A DNA stretch of 21,991 nt from CALGTL01 sp963579135. GTDB lineage: Bacteria; Chloroflexota; Dehalococcoidia; Lucifugimonadales; Australimonadaceae. How positions within the stretch are numbered: the stretch's first letter is position 1; every line of letters starts with the position of its first letter. The position numbers and the translations under genes were made by a program. The notes under the pieces are model-generated. The model was given only the letters and a program-made list of their open reading frames with translations. It was not told the DNA's origin and searched no databases. Shown in pieces: positions 20,612 through 21,991 of the stretch. The DNA lies in NCBI GenBank assembly GCA_963579135.1, contig CAUZFB010000039.1, forward strand, positions 1 through 21,991. Reading direction: 5' to 3'.

Positions 20612-21991
20612 ATGCGAATTCTAAGTGTCTTGCTATCGATGGCCCTGTTAGTGGGTCCGGTGACTCCGGTGTTCGCTCAAAGCTTTAGCGATAGCCTTAG
20701 GAATAGTCTTAGGGATAGCTCTGGCGGCAACTCTGCTGGTAATCAGCAGGGCCAGGCCAACCAGCAAGGCCAGGCCAATCAGCAGGGCCAGGCCAATCAG
20801 CAGGGCCAGGCCAATCAGCAAGGGCAGGCCAATCAGCAGGGCCAGGCCAATCAGCAGGGCCAGGCCAATCAGCAGGGCCAGGCCACTCAGCAAGGGCAGG
20901 CCAATCAGCAGGGCCAGGCCACTCAGCAGGGCCAGGCCAATCAGCAGGGCCAGGCCAATCAGCAGGGCCAGGCCACTCAGCAGGGCCAGGCCAATCAGCA
21001 GGGCCAGGGCTATACGCAAGATCAAGTCACGAACTTTGATTCGTCTACTGTGGCAGGTTTCAACAAAGACCAATTAGGCAACTTTGACCCAACTGCCGTG
21101 GCAGGCTTCAACAAGGAGCAGCTAGGCAACTTTGACCCGACAGCTATGGTTGGTTTCAACAAGGAGCAGCTTGGCAATTTTGACCCAACTGCCATGGCAG
21201 GCTTCAACAAGGAGCAGCTTGGCAATTTTGATCCGACGGCCGTGGCGGGTTTCGACAAGGATCAGCTGGGCAACTTTGACCCGACGGCCGTGGCCGGCTT
21301 CAACAAAGACCAGTTAGGCAACTTTGATCCGACGGCCGTGGCGGGTTTCGACAAGGATCAGCTGGGCAACTTTGATCCGACGGCCGTGGCCGGCTTCAAC
21401 AGGGATCAGCTGGGCAACTTTGACCCAACTGCCGTGGCAGGCTTCAACAAGGAACAGCTTGGCAGCTTTGACCCGACAGCTATGGCAGGCTTCAACAAGG
21501 AGCAGCTTGGCAACTTTGACCCAACGGCCATGGCAGGCTTCAACAAGGACCAGCTAGGCAACTTTGACCCGACGGCCATGGCAGGCTTCAACAAGGAGCA
21601 GCTTGGCAATTTTGATCCGACGGCCATGGCAGGCTTCAACAAGGAGCAGCTTGGCAATTTTGATCCGACGGCCGTGGCCGGCTTCAACAAGGAGCAGCTT
21701 GGCAATTTTGATCCGACGGCCATGGCAGGCTTCAACAAAGACCAGTTAGGCAACTTTGACCCGACGGCCATGGCAGGCTTCAATAAGGACCAGCTAGGCA
21801 GCTTTGATCCGACGGCCATGGTTGGTTTCAACAAAGACCAACTTGGCAACTTTGACCCGACAGCCATGGTTGGTTTCAACAAAGACCAACTTGGCAACTT
21901 TGACCCGACAGCTATGGTGGGCTTCAACAAGGAGCAGCTCGGCAATTTTGACCCGACGGCCATGGCAGGCTTCAACAAGGACCAGCTAGGC
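20612..21991 (+). CDS. Secreted low-complexity repeat protein, 3' end outside the window
   Basis: An open frame of 460 codons from ATG 20612 to the last base, with no stop, so the protein is C-terminally incomplete here. Residues 1-22 are a Sec signal peptide (MRILSVLLSMALLVGPVTPVFA, cut after VFA, no lipobox). After a short Ser/Asn region come 15 units of [NT]QQGQA (residues 44-133), then a 7-residue bridge, then exactly 20 units of a 16-residue repeat, consensus NFDPTAMAGFNKEQLG, to the edge. Each 16-mer is two 8-residue halves of pattern [GN]F[ND]xxx[LM][GA]. The first block should be disordered; the second resembles octad repeats of large bacterial surface proteins. It is likely exported and structural or adhesive. 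AGGAG at 20596-20600 is 11 bases from the ATG. It follows the PTPTPQ lipoprotein gene, possibly in one operon. Confidence 0.85.
   Translation, partial: MRILSVLLSMALLVGPVTPVFAQSFSDSLRNSLRDSSGGNSAGNQQGQANQQGQANQQGQANQQGQANQQGQANQQGQANQQGQANQQGQATQQGQANQQGQATQQGQANQQGQANQQGQATQQGQANQQGQGYTQDQVTNFDSSTVAGFNKDQLGNFDPTAVAGFNKEQLGNFDPTAMVGFNKEQLGNFDPTAMAGFNKEQLGNFDPTAVAGFDKDQLGNFDPTAVAGFNKDQLGNFDPTAVAGFDKDQLGNFDPTAVAGFNRDQLGNFDPTAVAGFNKEQLGSFDPTAMAGFNKEQLGNFDPTAMAGFNKDQLGNFDPTAMAGFNKEQLGNFDPTAMAGFNKEQLGNFDPTAVAGFNKEQLGNFDPTAMAGFNKDQLGNFDPTAMAGFNKDQLGSFDPTAMVGFNKDQLGNFDPTAMVGFNKDQLGNFDPTAMVGFNKEQLGNFDPTAMAGFNKDQLG
20741..21010 (+). repeat. Fifteen tandem 18-bp units coding (N/T)QQGQ(A/G)
   Basis: Fifteen in-frame 18-base units, typically AATCAGCAGGGCCAGGCC, with few variants: ACT for AAT in three units, CAA or GGG at wobble positions, and GGC for GCC at the end of the last unit. 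The near-perfect DNA identity points to recent expansion by slippage or unequal crossing-over. Confidence 0.9.
21032..21991 (+). repeat. At least twenty tandem 48-bp units coding a 16-residue repeat
   Basis: 960 bases hold exactly 20 units of 48 bases, and the array continues past the window. Variation is limited to E/D before QL, V/M and A/V after PTA, N/S before FDP, and FNK/FDK or FNR. Some neighbours are nearly identical: the two units spanning 21823-21918 differ by one base. The pair with GFDKD units around 21247-21437 recurs as a 96-base dimer. All units keep frame. The array is coding, not CRISPR: there are no spacers. Confidence 0.95.

Noticed and set aside
20648..21073. Minus-strand frame of Leu/Ile/Gly-rich repeats that looks like a membrane protein
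   Set aside because: It is the antisense of the 18-bp array coding NQQGQA. The + frame has a signal peptide, a ribosome site and continuous coding into the next array, so the minus frame is a shadow.
21406..21978. Minus-strand frame of 190 residues with a 16-residue repeat
   Set aside because: Any 48-bp array without stops gives open frames on both strands. The + frame is the one continuous with a start, signal peptide and upstream repeats.
21032..21991. Tandem repeats as a CRISPR array
   Set aside because: Units are contiguous 48-base coding repeats without unique spacers, and no cas genes are present.

Overview
The window looks like a chromosomal segment of a free-living bacterium. My best guess is Chloroflexota, SAR202/Dehalococcoidia-like. 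This is inferred from the gene mix: two amidohydrolase-2 proteins, a luciferase-family oxidoreductase, an F420-type DDN/FDOR protein, a class II aldolase, and four lipoproteins with Pro/Thr-rich linkers of the 'TPDIQATVDAAVAA' and 'PTPTPQ' style. No marker gene settles the taxonomy. I see no phage, transposase, integrase or CRISPR genes. The window is accessory-like, with single-gene units, many orientation changes, decayed gene fragments and dispersed intergenic repeats.

Layout. 93-1139 (-) is an amidohydrolase. 1387-3405 (+) is a beta-helix lipoprotein, followed by a likely DUF11 remnant. 3755-4990 (+) is an MFS transporter, convergent with a small VOC protein at 5383-5748 (-). 5749-6285 is a scrap zone with a 73-bp direct duplication, an MFS-like remnant and one dispersed repeat copy. 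6286-9305 (-) is a two-gene operon with a 4-nt overlap: a low-molecular-weight phosphatase/ArsC-like protein, then a rifampicin-phosphotransferase/PEP-synthase-like enzyme. 9554-10321 (+) is an arylmalonate decarboxylase/maleate isomerase-fold protein without the family cysteines. 10521-11042 (+) is a Tag-like DNA glycosylase without the usual catalytic Glu and most zinc ligands. 11195-12286 (+) is a lipoprotein of unknown function. 12546-13283 (+) is a class II aldolase, followed by a broken SDR on the other strand. 13693-14823 (+) is a second amidohydrolase and 14949-15962 (+) a luciferase-like oxidoreductase. 16151-16582 (-) is an FDOR protein, divergent across a perfect operator-like palindrome from a YHYH lipoprotein at 16717-17901 (+). 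Then come tRNA-Thr(UGU), an Fsr-like MFS transporter (18251-19510), a PTPTPQ lipoprotein (19741-20565), and a secreted repeat protein (20612 to the window end, still open) made of 15 six-residue and at least 20 sixteen-residue repeats.

The points most worth a second look are: (i) a family of about five co-oriented intergenic repeats carrying a promoter-like GTGACG-N17/18-TATGCT core, four of them upstream of co-directional genes; (ii) the open-ended two-class repeat protein at the right edge; (iii) the phosphatase/dikinase overlap operon; (iv) enzymes that keep their fold but lack catalytic residues; (v) a perfect 17-bp inverted repeat inside a lipoprotein gene; and (vi) several starts that look leaderless.
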